Positions 1 through 7,801 of a stretch of DNA of 64,000 nucleotides are shown in pieces (the first letter of the stretch is position 1; each line of letters starts with the position of its first letter). A model generated the notes under the pieces. That model was not told where the DNA came from and ran no database searches. It worked only from the letters and a program-made list of their open reading frames with translations. A program made the position numbers and the translations under genes. The stretch is from Phaeacidiphilus oryzae TH49 (GTDB lineage: Bacteria; Actinomycetota; Actinomycetes; Streptomycetales; Streptomycetaceae), in NCBI RefSeq assembly GCF_000744815.1, contig NZ_JQMQ01000005.1:1372055-1436054 (forward strand), given 5' to 3'.

Positions 1-658
1 GCCTGGCGGCGGTGCAGGGGTACTGCTCCACGAAGGCCTTGGCCAGCTTGAGGACGATCTGCGCGTCCGCCTGGCGCACCTCGCCGGGCGGGGCCGGGTA
101 GCCGCGGGGGCTCGGGGTCGCGTCGATCGAGACGCGGGCGTAGCCGTCGGCCGACTGCCCCGAGAACGGGTCCCGGAAGGTGCACGGGACGGCCAGGCTC
201 AGTGAGTAGTCGCCGGACGCCTGCCATGCGATGTTCCCGGGTCCGAGGGACAGCGACCGCACCGCACCGCGGCTCGCGTCCGCCGCCCGGGCCCGGCGCA
301 GCTCCGCCGCGGTGTACAGCGCGATCTTCGGTCCGCCGCCCAGGTAGTGCGGCGCCTGGCCGCCCTGCCAGGACAGCGGGCAGAGGTAGCCGCCATTGGT
401 GGCCTGCGTCGCGGGCTGCAGCGTGCTGGTGTTGGTGGCGGCCGTCATCGTCCCGTCCGCGCCCGCCAGGGGGCGGAGGTCGCCGGCCGTCAGCACCCCC
501 CAGCAGGCGTGGGCGGGCAGGGTGACCGTCCGCCAGGGGCGCCACCAGAGCACCGCCGCGACGGCCGCCAGCAGCAGGACAGCCGCCAGCGCGGTCAGCG
601 TCCGCAGCCGGCGGCGGCGACCGGCCGGCGGCGCGCTCGGCAAGGTGGTCGTGCTCAT
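1..658 (-). CDS. Membrane-anchored protein, C-terminus cut by window edge
   Basis: The frame opens at an ATG that overlaps the stop of the upstream gene (ATGA at 655-658) and stays open to the left edge, giving about 219 visible residues. After a short Arg-rich stretch (RRRRLR, residues 14-19) comes one hydrophobic segment (about 20-40), then an outward-facing part. That part holds four Cys in HACWG, YLCPL, VPCTF and YPCTA contexts, which suggests a disulfide-stabilised extracellular domain. I do not recognise the family. The overlap implies co-translation with the 747-aa DUF6571-like protein, so it may act with that protein in a surface or type VII secretion process. No catalytic motif is visible. 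Confidence 0.75.
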   Translation of the reverse strand, partial: MSTTTLPSAPPAGRRRRLRTLTALAAVLLLAAVAAVLWWRPWRTVTLPAHACWGVLTAGDLRPLAGADGTMTAATNTSTLQPATQATNGGYLCPLSWQGGQAPHYLGGGPKIALYTAAELRRARAADASRGAVRSLSLGPGNIAWQASGDYSLSLAVPCTFRDPFSGQSADGYARVSIDATPSPRGYPAPPGEVRQADAQIVLKLAKAFVEQYPCTAAR

Positions 659-2898
659 TTGCCCCCCTGGTGGATGGCCCCGTCCAAGGAGACCCCGCCC
701 TCGTAGCCGTCCTGCGCCGCCTGTCCGACGTTGGCCGAGGTGTTGCCGTTCGGGTCCAGGGCGGTGCCCTGCAGGGCGTTCTGGACCGCGTACTGGGCCG
801 CCTGGCCGGCCGCGGTCTTGCCCGCCGCGACGATGCCGATGTCGGAGCTGACGTTCTGCGGCGTGCTGTCGTGATGGAAGCCGTTGCCCATCTGCGTGAT
901 CATGCCGCTGACCTGATTGTTGATCAGCGGGCCGATCACCGGCGCCTTGCCCACCACGCTGCCGATCGACATGCCGTAGACCGTGTTGGCGATACCGGTG
1001 TTGTTGTCGATCGCCTGATTGTACGCGGCGTCCGCCTGCCAGCCGTTCTGCGCGACGGCGTTGGCCCGCGCGTTGCTGAGGATGCCGCTGATCTGGCTGC
1101 CCTGGTCGGCGACCCGGTTGAGGTTGGCGTTGAGGTCACCGGGCTGATGCACGGCGTTGTGCAACTGGGCCGCCGTGTACCCGTTCTGGGCCTGCTGGAG
1201 GACGCCGTAGGCGTTCGGGTCCCGGCCCAGGGTGTCCAGCAGATGGATCGTGTTGTTCTGGTTGAGCCCGGCCGGGGTACCGAAGACGCCGAGCTGGTCG
1301 CCGGACGGGGTGTTGACCGCGCGGTCGACGTCGCCGATGTACGAGGCGGTCATGTGCGCCAGGCTGCCGTTCATCGCGGCGAACGGCGCACCGCTGCCCT
1401 GCACCAGGGCGGGGTTGCCGCCGAAGGTGTTCACCACCTGGTTCATCACGTCGTCGGTGGCGGCGGTGTGCGGCGGCAGCGGCGTGCCGTTCCCGGCGTC
1501 CCAGGGAACGCCCCTGGTCGCGGCCTCCAGCGCGTGGCCGAGCGCCGTCGGCTCGTCGTTCCGGGCCGCGGCCATGGTCTGCGGATCGCGGGAGGTGGTG
1601 TCCGGCAGCAGTGGGTTCTTGTCGCTGTCCGTGAGGAAGTTCAGGTATCCGTTGGGCGCCGTGTGCCCGGTCGGGGTGCCGTCGCTGTTGTAGAGCGTCT
1701 CCGGATTGTGGAAGAAGTCCGTGGCCGCGGCCGGGCTGTGGCCCAGCCCCTCCAGCACGCCCGTCACCGGGTTGAAGCCGGAGCCGCCGCCGAGGAGGTT
1801 GGTCTTGACGTCCGGCGCGGGCGGCATCGGTGCGGCCTCCGCCCACATGTCGGGGTTCTTCTGCGTCAGCTGGGTGATGTGCTCCGCGACGGGGTCGAGG
1901 AAGTGCGGGTCGTAGCTGCCGGTCCGCAGGATGCTGCCGAGGATCTGGTAGCCGTAGGGCTGGTAGTTGAACTCGTCCGGGCCCGCCAGCGGGATCCGCT
2001 GCGCGCCGGCCGCCCGCAGGCCCGCCTCCCACTGGTCGGAGAGGTGCGGCCAGTTCTGGGTGTCGGTGGCGCAGGCCAGTGAGGTGCCGAGCTGGGCCTG
2101 AAGGTCCTTGAGGACGGCCAGCCGCTGCTGGTCCGGCTGAAGGGTGCCGGTCGAGCCCTCGCTCAACTGGCCCCAGAAGGTGAGGGCGCCTTTCGGCCCG
2201 AGGTCCGAGTAGAAGGCGGTGGCGAAGGCGGGGTCATTGGCGTGCGCCTTCAGCAGCGCGTCCAGCTGGGCGACCTGGGCGTCCGAGAGGTTGTTGCCCT
2301 GCCGCGCGAGGTCCGCGGCCTGCTGCGCCTCCTCCTCCGCGATGCCGCCCACCGGCTTGGCGTTGAACTGCTGCTGGTCGGTCCCCGCGTCCCGGGTCAG
2401 CGCCGCGGCGGCGGCCTGGTCGGCGTCGCTCGCCTGCTGCAGCACAGCCTTGATGCGTGCCGCGATGCCGTCCGCGGCCTGGGTCATCGACTGCTGGTAG
2501 TCGTCATGGACGCCCCGGTTGTGGGGCAGGTCGGGCGGTATGGTCCAGGTGATCCGGCCGCCGTCGGCGGAGATGGTCAGGCCCTGGCTCTGCGCGTCCC
2601 GCTGGATCTGATGCAGCGTCGCCTGGCAGGACGCGAACTGGTCGTGGGCGTCGCGCAGCGCCTTCGCCAGGGCGCTGGTCTCGTCGAAGGCCGCATCGAT
2701 CTGGGTACGGGCCGCGGTCAGCTGGGCCGCGGCGGCCTGGGAGGCCGGGCCGGACCAGTCGCTGGCCTGGAGGGGCGTGACGACTCCGCCCTGGAAGTCG
2801 GAGTCGTACTGCCAGTTGCGGACCAGATGCTCCAGGTCGGCCGCGGCGGTGTCCAGCGCAGTGAGATTGGTGTTGGCGAGCTCGCCGTACGTGACCAT
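655..2898 (-). CDS. DUF6571-like large WXG100-superfamily protein
   Basis: A 747-aa protein. Residues about 1-110 read as a helical hairpin of the WXG100/ESX-substrate kind (LEHLVRNWQYDSDF, then DWSGPASQAAAAQL and a long Ala/Gln-rich helix). The long remainder is rich in Asn, Gly and Asp and has no signal peptide or membrane segment. The layout matches the DUF6571 proteins I recall from Streptomyces, which sit in pairs with WXG100-like partners; that assignment is from memory. The ATG at 2898 starts the clean WXG-like sequence. The stop overlaps the start of the membrane-anchored gene downstream, and the WXG100-like gene at 3018-3536 lies just upstream on the same strand. A role as a type VII-exported effector or scaffold is inferred only; no EccC ATPase is present in the window. 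Confidence 0.75.
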   Translation of the reverse strand: MVTYGELANTNLTALDTAAADLEHLVRNWQYDSDFQGGVVTPLQASDWSGPASQAAAAQLTAARTQIDAAFDETSALAKALRDAHDQFASCQATLHQIQRDAQSQGLTISADGGRITWTIPPDLPHNRGVHDDYQQSMTQAADGIAARIKAVLQQASDADQAAAAALTRDAGTDQQQFNAKPVGGIAEEEAQQAADLARQGNNLSDAQVAQLDALLKAHANDPAFATAFYSDLGPKGALTFWGQLSEGSTGTLQPDQQRLAVLKDLQAQLGTSLACATDTQNWPHLSDQWEAGLRAAGAQRIPLAGPDEFNYQPYGYQILGSILRTGSYDPHFLDPVAEHITQLTQKNPDMWAEAAPMPPAPDVKTNLLGGGSGFNPVTGVLEGLGHSPAAATDFFHNPETLYNSDGTPTGHTAPNGYLNFLTDSDKNPLLPDTTSRDPQTMAAARNDEPTALGHALEAATRGVPWDAGNGTPLPPHTAATDDVMNQVVNTFGGNPALVQGSGAPFAAMNGSLAHMTASYIGDVDRAVNTPSGDQLGVFGTPAGLNQNNTIHLLDTLGRDPNAYGVLQQAQNGYTAAQLHNAVHQPGDLNANLNRVADQGSQISGILSNARANAVAQNGWQADAAYNQAIDNNTGIANTVYGMSIGSVVGKAPVIGPLINNQVSGMITQMGNGFHHDSTPQNVSSDIGIVAAGKTAAGQAAQYAVQNALQGTALDPNGNTSANVGQAAQDGYEGGVSLDGAIHQGGK

Positions 2899-2935
2899 GT
2901 CCCCGTGTCCCCGTCCCCGTTCCGTCCCCGTTGTT

Positions 2936-3013
2936 CGCGCGCTTCCGCGTCCGCGCGCTTCCGCGTCCGCGCGGTTCGCGTTCGCGCGGTTCTGCGCGTG
3001 CGCGCGGTTCCGC
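2936..3013. repeat. 16-bp tandem repeat between co-oriented genes
   Basis: Two exact copies of CGCGCGCTTCCGCGTC (2936-2951 and 2952-2967) are followed by decayed CGCGCGGTTC-type copies up to the stop of the next gene. The repeat fills the 119-bp gap between two WXG100-like genes on the minus strand. No function is visible. Confidence 0.7.
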
Positions 3014-3017
3014 GTCT

Positions 3018-3536
3018 TCAGTTGTCCAGCGCCCGCAGGTGCCCGCGGTTGGCGTTCTCGGTGCCGGTGTATCCGTCCGCGCTGTCCTGGAGGTTCTGGC
3101 CGATGTCGATCAGGTCGCCGCCCAGGGTGAGGAACTGGAGCTCCCAGGTCTGGTGGCTGGAGGTGATGGCGGGGCCGACGGCCCAGCCGTTCATCGCGGT
3201 GGCGGCGGTGAAGAGGTCGTTCCCGGCCGGGTTCTGGCAGTCGGCCGTCATCCGGTTGCCCAGGTCCGAGGCGTTGTGCCCGGCGGTACGGAGGGCGTCC
3301 GGGTGCACCACCAGTTGCTGCCCGCCGGCCCCGGCGGGGGCCGTGGGGCTGCCCCCGGTGGTGATCGGCGCCGGCGTCCCGGCGAGATCAGGGAACTGCT
3401 TCTTCGCCGCCGGCGTGAGGCCGCCGGACTTGTCGAACATCCACGGATTCAACTGCTGGTCGAGTTCTCGATTACCCACCGGTGGCCCCCCGTTGCCATT
3501 CCGCTGTGTGACGATCGGCGTTGAATCTAGAGCCAC
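3018..3536 (-). CDS. WXG100-like small secretion-substrate protein
   Basis: About 172 aa from a GTG start that has AGGGGA five bases upstream. An ATG at 3599 would add 21 residues (MSTDTVTGGRRTTCC...) but has no ribosome site in front of it. The C-terminal half (about 85-172) is predicted helical, with VVHPDALRTAG, NASDLGNRM and a TWELQFLTLGGDL helix. That resembles ESX/WXG100-type 'type VII secretion target' proteins: a helix, an Asn/Gly turn near NGW, then a second helix. The N-terminal part is Pro/Gly-rich and probably disordered. It lies upstream of the DUF6571-like gene on the same strand and divergently from two more WXG100-like genes. Function unknown. Confidence 0.65.
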   Translation of the reverse strand: MALDSTPIVTQRNGNGGPPVGNRELDQQLNPWMFDKSGGLTPAAKKQFPDLAGTPAPITTGGSPTAPAGAGGQQLVVHPDALRTAGHNASDLGNRMTADCQNPAGNDLFTAATAMNGWAVGPAITSSHQTWELQFLTLGGDLIDIGQNLQDSADGYTGTENANRGHLRALDN

Positions 3537-3671
3537 CCCCGTCCCCTGTCCACCACAGCACGTGGTTCGGCGCCCTCCTGTGACCGTGTCGGTACTCATT
3601 GCTAGGCTTTTCGTGAACCTGACAGTTGATGAGGGGTCAACTGCCTTCTGGGGAACGGGGAGGACGGCGGG

Positions 3672-4184
3672 ATGTATCTCGCGGACGGGGGCGGCGGCGC
3701 GCCCGCTCGGGTGAGCGTGGCCGATGCGCGGCAGATGAGCGTCGAGGTGGAGACGTTGAAGCAGTTCCGGGCGAAGGTCGACGGACTCCTCCACGATCTC
3801 GACGCCGGCCCCGCGTCGACGCGCGAGATCGCCGGCCAGCATCTCGCCTCGGCCCACTTCGGCGACGGCTTCACCGAGGTCGGCACGCTGTCGGAGGCGT
3901 ACGCCACGGCCCACGGCAGGCTCCAGGAGCTGTCGACGGCGCTGAGCCAGCAGATCGAGGCGATGAGCATCACCGTCGACTATGTCCAGAACGGCTACAC
4001 GGGCGTGGAGGAGTCGCAGGTCGAGGCGCTCTGGAGGATCCACGACCGGACGCAGACGGCCTATCGGAAGGTGTACGGCCCGAACTCGGCGAGCAGGCCG
4101 GCCGGTTCGCCGGCCGCGAGCGCGTCACCGAGCCCGTCCGCAAGCCCGTCCGCCTCGTCCACCGCCGCCGACAGCGGCTTCTGA
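3672..4184 (+). CDS. Helical WXG100-like protein with Ser/Pro/Ala tail
   Basis: A 170-aa protein with ribosome site GGGGAGGA ahead of the ATG. Residues about 20-135 form a helical hairpin with heptad-like spacing (SVEVETLKQFRAKVDGLL; LSEAYATAHGRLQELSTALS; VEALWRIHDRTQTAYRKV), as in ESX/WXG100 partners, although no strict WXG triplet is present. Residues about 138-170 are a low-complexity Ser/Pro/Ala tail. The next gene starts 23 bp downstream and encodes a second WXG100-like protein, so the two look like a heterodimer pair. Divergent from the minus-strand WXG100/DUF6571 genes, sharing a short intergenic region. Function inferred from fold and context only. Confidence 0.75.
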   Translation: MYLADGGGGAPARVSVADARQMSVEVETLKQFRAKVDGLLHDLDAGPASTREIAGQHLASAHFGDGFTEVGTLSEAYATAHGRLQELSTALSQQIEAMSITVDYVQNGYTGVEESQVEALWRIHDRTQTAYRKVYGPNSASRPAGSPAASASPSPSASPSASSTAADSGF

Positions 4185-4206
4185 TTCGCACCGGGGGAAG
4201 TACGCC

Positions 4207-4924
4207 ATGCGTGACACAGCGGGGGGCGACAGCTGGAGCCCCGAGAGCGACTTCGAGGGGATGTCCCACGCCGAGCTGCACAAGCTCGCGCAGACCGGGA
4301 ACCCGGAGTCGGTCATCGCCGCGGGCAACCGCCTCAGCGCGGCCGGGGACAGCATCCAGTCCCTCTCCGACGCCCTCAACAGCCACCTCGCGGGCCTCGA
4401 TTGGACGAGTTCCGCGGGAGACGCGTTCCGCGGCTGGGCGCGGCAGGTCGTCCAGATGACGGACTGCGTGGCCGACTACCACAAGACGATCGGCAGCTTC
4501 ACCGCGCAGGCGGGGACGGCCCTGCAGAAGGTCCGCTCGGCGGTGCCGCCGGTCTCGGCCTCCGACCAGCAGACCGTCCAGAGCTACCACCGGCAGCAGG
4601 GGCTGCTGCACACGCCGAAGACGGTCGCCGGCCCCCACGACCCCACCTTCGCACCGAGCGTCCCCGGCGGCGTCACCCAGGCCCAGGCGCAGGCGGCGCT
4701 GAGCCGCCGTGGTCGCCGTCGGCGGGCTGGTCACCGCGCTGGTCCTGCTCGCCCGCCGCCGCGGTCGCGGCCGAGGCCGAGGCCGCGGGCAGCAGCAGCC
4801 ACCGGCATCGCCGCCCCCCTACGGCCCTCCGCCGCCCCAGCAGAACCCGTACCGGCAGCAGCAGCCGCCGCCCAGCGCCCCCAACCCCTACCAGCAGCAG
4901 GGTCCTTGGCACCCGCCGCAATGA
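4207..4924 (+). CDS. WXG100-like protein with C-terminal TM segment; apparent +1 frameshift near 4705
   Basis: From the ATG at 4207, residues 1-166 encode a WXG100-like hairpin (LAGLDWTSSAGDAFRGWARQ is a W-x-x-x-A-G-D-A-F variant). In that frame the sequence then turns into Arg/Pro/Ala junk and would overrun the convergent sigma-factor gene, stopping at 5016. In the +1 frame, from about 4706, a sensible sequence continues: a membrane helix (VVAVGGLVTALVLLA), an (RG)n basic stretch and a Pro/Gln/Tyr-rich tail (PPPYGPPPPQQNPY), ending at 4924, 12 bp before the convergent gene. Skipping one base near 4705 gives a coherent protein of about 238 aa. This is a real mutation, a sequencing error or, less likely, programmed shifting. 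Probable partner of the gene at 3672. Confidence 0.7.
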
Positions 4925-4936
4925 CGCGTGGGCGCC

Positions 4937-5842
4937 TCAGCCCTCAGACGACTGCCAGTCCTCCGGGCGGACGCGCTCCAGCTTCTCCGGGTTGCGGATC
5001 AGTCTCAGCGCCGTGATCGCGCCTGCCTCGTCGACCTCCGCGCAGACCACCGAGTCGACGCGGTCACCCGACAGGAAGACGTAGCCCGGGCGGCCGTTGA
5101 CGTCGACCGGGTGCGCGGAGAAGTCCGGCAGCGGGCTGTTGGTCATCACGCCGATCAGCCAGCGGCAGACCTTCTCCGGTCCGGTCAGCGGGCGCAGCGC
5201 CGCCCGGATCCGGCCGCCGCCGTCGGTCCACGCCGTGACGTCCGGTGCGAGCAGCTCCATCATCTCGTTGAGGTCGCCGCCCAGGCAGGCCGCCAGGAAC
5301 TCGTCCGTCGCCTTGCGCCGCACCTCCGCCGGCGCGTCGTAGCGCGGCCGCCGGGCCTCCACATGGCCGCGGGCCCGGCTGCCGACCTGCCGCACCGAGG
5401 CCTCGCTGCGGTCGAGCATCCCGGCGATCTCCGCGTACGGGTAGCCGAAGACCTCCTTGAGGATGAACACCGCCCGCTCCAGCGGCGACAGCGTCTCCAG
5501 TACCACCAGCATGGCCAGTGAGACGTCCTCGGCCCGGGCCATCCCGTCGGCCGCGTCCGGCTCGGACGCGGTCACCAGCGGCTCCGGCAGCCACGGGCCG
5601 ACGTACGACTCGCGCTGGACGGCCGCCGAGCGGAGCCTGCTGATCGACAGGTTGGTGACGATCCGGGTGAGGTACGCGCGCGGCGCCTCGACCGTGCCGA
5701 CATCGACGGCGCTCCACTTCAGCCAGGCGTCCTGCAGGATGTCCTCGGCGTCGGCGGCGCTGGAGAGCATCCGGTAGGCGACACCGAACAGGACCGGGCG
5801 GTGTTCCTCGAAGAGGTCGAGCGCGCGCTCAGCGGTGGTCAC
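4937..5842 (-). CDS. sigJ: ECF41-family RNA polymerase sigma factor (SigJ-like)
   Basis: A 301-aa extracytoplasmic-function sigma factor. Residues about 10-75 are region 2 (VAYRMLSSAADAEDILQDAW) and about 105-165 region 4 (LSPLERAVFILKEVFGYPYA). A SnoaL-like C-terminal extension (about 175-301) carries both ECF41 diagnostic motifs: WTDGGGR at 205-211 and NPEKL at 284-288. In that group the extension, rather than a classical anti-sigma factor, controls activity. The GTG start overlaps the stop of the carboxymuconolactone-decarboxylase-like gene (GTGA, 5839-5842), the usual ECF41 partner type. Regulation is likely positive autoregulation of this two-gene unit. The symbol follows common use for ECF41 proteins and is not exact orthology. 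Confidence 0.9.
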   Translation of the reverse strand: MTTAERALDLFEEHRPVLFGVAYRMLSSAADAEDILQDAWLKWSAVDVGTVEAPRAYLTRIVTNLSISRLRSAAVQRESYVGPWLPEPLVTASEPDAADGMARAEDVSLAMLVVLETLSPLERAVFILKEVFGYPYAEIAGMLDRSEASVRQVGSRARGHVEARRPRYDAPAEVRRKATDEFLAACLGGDLNEMMELLAPDVTAWTDGGGRIRAALRPLTGPEKVCRWLIGVMTNSPLPDFSAHPVDVNGRPGYVFLSGDRVDSVVCAEVDEAGAITALRLIRNPEKLERVRPEDWQSSEG

Positions 5843-6426
5843 GCACCGGACGCTACCGCAGTTCCGGCCCCTGACCGAGGCCGCAGCTCGCAGCGGTCCT
5901 TGAAGCCCTGGCCGGTGAGGCCGAGGGCGCTGTTCATCCGGGAGCGGAGGTTCTCCACCGCGACGATGGCGGTGAGTTCGACGAACGCGGCCTCGCCGAG
6001 CTGCCGCAGCAGCCGGTCCGCGAGGTCGTCGTCGATCTGGGGGCTGGTCCGGCACATCTCCTCGGCGTACTCGAGGACGTCCAGCTCCAGGTCGGTGAAC
6101 TGCCCCCGGTCGTCCCGCCAGCCGGGCACGGCGTGCAGCTTCTGCTCGGGCATCCCGGCGCGGTGGGCCAGCCAGTAGCCGAAGTCCGTGCACCAGGAGC
6201 AGCCGATGACGTGCGAGGCCGCCATCTGGGCGAGCAGCTTGAGCTGCGGGTCGAGCGCCTTCCACTTGCCGACGGCCATCTCGAAGCGGGCGTCGGCCAT
6301 CATCACCCTGCGGTTGTGGCCGATCGCCCGCAGCGGGTCGAGGACGTCGCCGTAGGTGCGGCGCGAGTACCACTCGGAGAGCCGGTAGAGGACCGTTCGG
6401 CGGGGTTCGAGCGAGATTCGGGCCAT
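5839..6426 (-). CDS. Carboxymuconolactone decarboxylase / AhpD-like partner of ECF41
   Basis: A 195-aa AhpD-fold protein. The ATG at 6426 has GGAGG eight bases upstream. The conserved core is FEMAVGKWKALDPQLKLLAQMAAS followed by the redox pair CSWC and a downstream His (GCSWCTDFGYWLAH), the CxxC...H signature of the AhpD/CMD family. An acidic helix DLELDVLEYAEEMCRTSP follows. ECF41 sigma factors are typically next to such 'COE' proteins (carboxymuconolactone decarboxylase, oxidoreductase or epimerase), and here the coupling is translational. It probably acts in the cytoplasm in peroxide or organic-radical stress; the substrate is unknown. Confidence 0.85.
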   Translation of the reverse strand: MARISLEPRRTVLYRLSEWYSRRTYGDVLDPLRAIGHNRRVMMADARFEMAVGKWKALDPQLKLLAQMAASHVIGCSWCTDFGYWLAHRAGMPEQKLHAVPGWRDDRGQFTDLELDVLEYAEEMCRTSPQIDDDLADRLLRQLGEAAFVELTAIVAVENLRSRMNSALGLTGQGFKDRCELRPRSGAGTAVASGA

Positions 6427-6567
6427 GGTGATCGCCTCCGTGTTCGTAGGGTGCCGCAGCCGGGCCGCACCGGCTTCACCAGGGAGACGCGGCGGGTCCG
6501 CCGGATGTGACATCGGTCCGTCCACCGCTGCTTGCGCCGTGCGCGGCGGGCCCCGCAGGATGTCCCG

Positions 6568-7734
6568 GTGAAGAACGAGAACGCCGGGGCGGGCGATGGG
6601 GACGGGGCCGAGGCCCGCGGCGACTTCCGGACCTTCGTCGGTCGGGCCGCGAGCACCGCGGGCACCGTCGGCAAGCGGGCCGCGCAGGCCGCATCGCAGG
6701 CCGCATCGCAGGCCGCGTCGCAGGCCGCCTCCGCCGGCGGCCGGGCCGCGGTGGCCGGCGGCCGGGCGGTGCGGCGCGGGACCGGACTGGCGGCCCAGGG
6801 CGCCTGGGCGTACGACGCGCTGACCTCCGTGCCGCCGCCCGACGTCCCGGCCGGCCGGCCCTGGCGGATCTCGCTGGGCACCCTCCTCGGCCGCCATCCG
6901 CGGACGCCGCGGCTCGCCCACAAGGCCCTCGGCCTGCTGGACCACCTGGGCGCGGTGCGGATCGGCCCGGACGGGGCCGGTTTCGACGGCGAGGAGTTCG
7001 CGTGGTCGGACGTGACCGAGATCCGCACCCGGGACGCCTTCGAGGTGATGACCACCCAGGCCCTGGAGCACGAGGTGGACCGGATCCGCGAGTTCCTGCC
7101 GCCGGTCCCCGGCCGCAAGTGGCTGGTGACCAAAGCCGCCGAGGCGGTGGCCACGGTGGTGCTGGCCGCGCTGGAGCGGGGTTCGACGGACCGGCCGCTG
7201 GACGGGCGGGCGGTGCCGATCGAGATCGTCCACCGCGGACTGATGGGTCGTCAGAAGGTGCACTCCGGGGGGCTGTTCGCGGCCGCCACCCTGGTCATCG
7301 TGGAGCGGTCGGCGGCCGGGCTGCTCGCCACCGCCGAGCAGCACGGCGTCCCGGTGCGCCCGGCCGCCGCCCTCGGCACGGCCGAGCCCGACCGTGCGGC
7401 CCGGCTGGCCGCTCTCCGCGCCCGCACCAGCGCCATGGCCGCCCACCTGGCCCGCCCCCAGGAACTCGCCACACCGGACCGCGAGGAGCTCGCACCAGCC
7501 GAGCCCGAGCAAGCCGCCCCGCCCGGAGGGGCACAGCCCGAAGCGCCGCAGCCCGACCCGGACGAGGCCGAGCACCCCGAACGCCCCGAGCACCGCGACC
7601 ACGCCGAGCACCCCGAACGCCGCGACCACGCCGAGCACCCCGAACGCCGCGACCACGCCGAGCACCCCGAACGCCGCGAGCACCGCGAGCACCCCCAACG
7701 CCCGGACCGCCCCACCCCCGCGCCGCCCCTCTAG
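6568..7734 (+). CDS. Hypothetical protein with N- and C-terminal amino-acid repeats
   Basis: About 388 aa from a GTG with AGGA six bases upstream; an earlier in-frame TTG at 6532 lacks a ribosome site. Residues about 33-52 are AQAAS repeats forming an Ala-rich helix. The centre (about 75-270) looks folded (RISLGTLLGRHPRT, EEFAWSDVTEIRTRDAFEV, ALEHEVDRIREFLPP, VERSAAGLLATAEQHG). The tail is a highly charged His/Glu/Arg/Pro stretch containing three identical 9-residue units (HAEHPERRD register). No signal peptide or membrane helix, no family recognised. It is divergent from the ECF41 pair and upstream of a serine hydrolase gene. Confidence 0.7.
   Translation: MKNENAGAGDGDGAEARGDFRTFVGRAASTAGTVGKRAAQAASQAASQAASQAASAGGRAAVAGGRAVRRGTGLAAQGAWAYDALTSVPPPDVPAGRPWRISLGTLLGRHPRTPRLAHKALGLLDHLGAVRIGPDGAGFDGEEFAWSDVTEIRTRDAFEVMTTQALEHEVDRIREFLPPVPGRKWLVTKAAEAVATVVLAALERGSTDRPLDGRAVPIEIVHRGLMGRQKVHSGGLFAAATLVIVERSAAGLLATAEQHGVPVRPAAALGTAEPDRAARLAALRARTSAMAAHLARPQELATPDREELAPAEPEQAAPPGGAQPEAPQPDPDEAEHPERPEHRDHAEHPERRDHAEHPERRDHAEHPERREHREHPQRPDRPTPAPPL
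7597..7677 (+). repeat. Three perfect 27-bp in-frame tandem repeats
   Basis: Units at 7597-7623, 7624-7650 and 7651-7677 begin GACCACGCCGAGCACCCCGA and are identical, with degenerate copies on both sides. Because the unit is a multiple of three, copy-number change alters the length of the charged tail of the host gene without breaking its frame. Confidence 0.9.
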
Positions 7735-7801
7735 CCTCCAGTCCGACCAGTCGGTACGTTGCCGGTGGCCGCTCCCCGTCACCGGCATCCAGGAGGACTC
7801 C

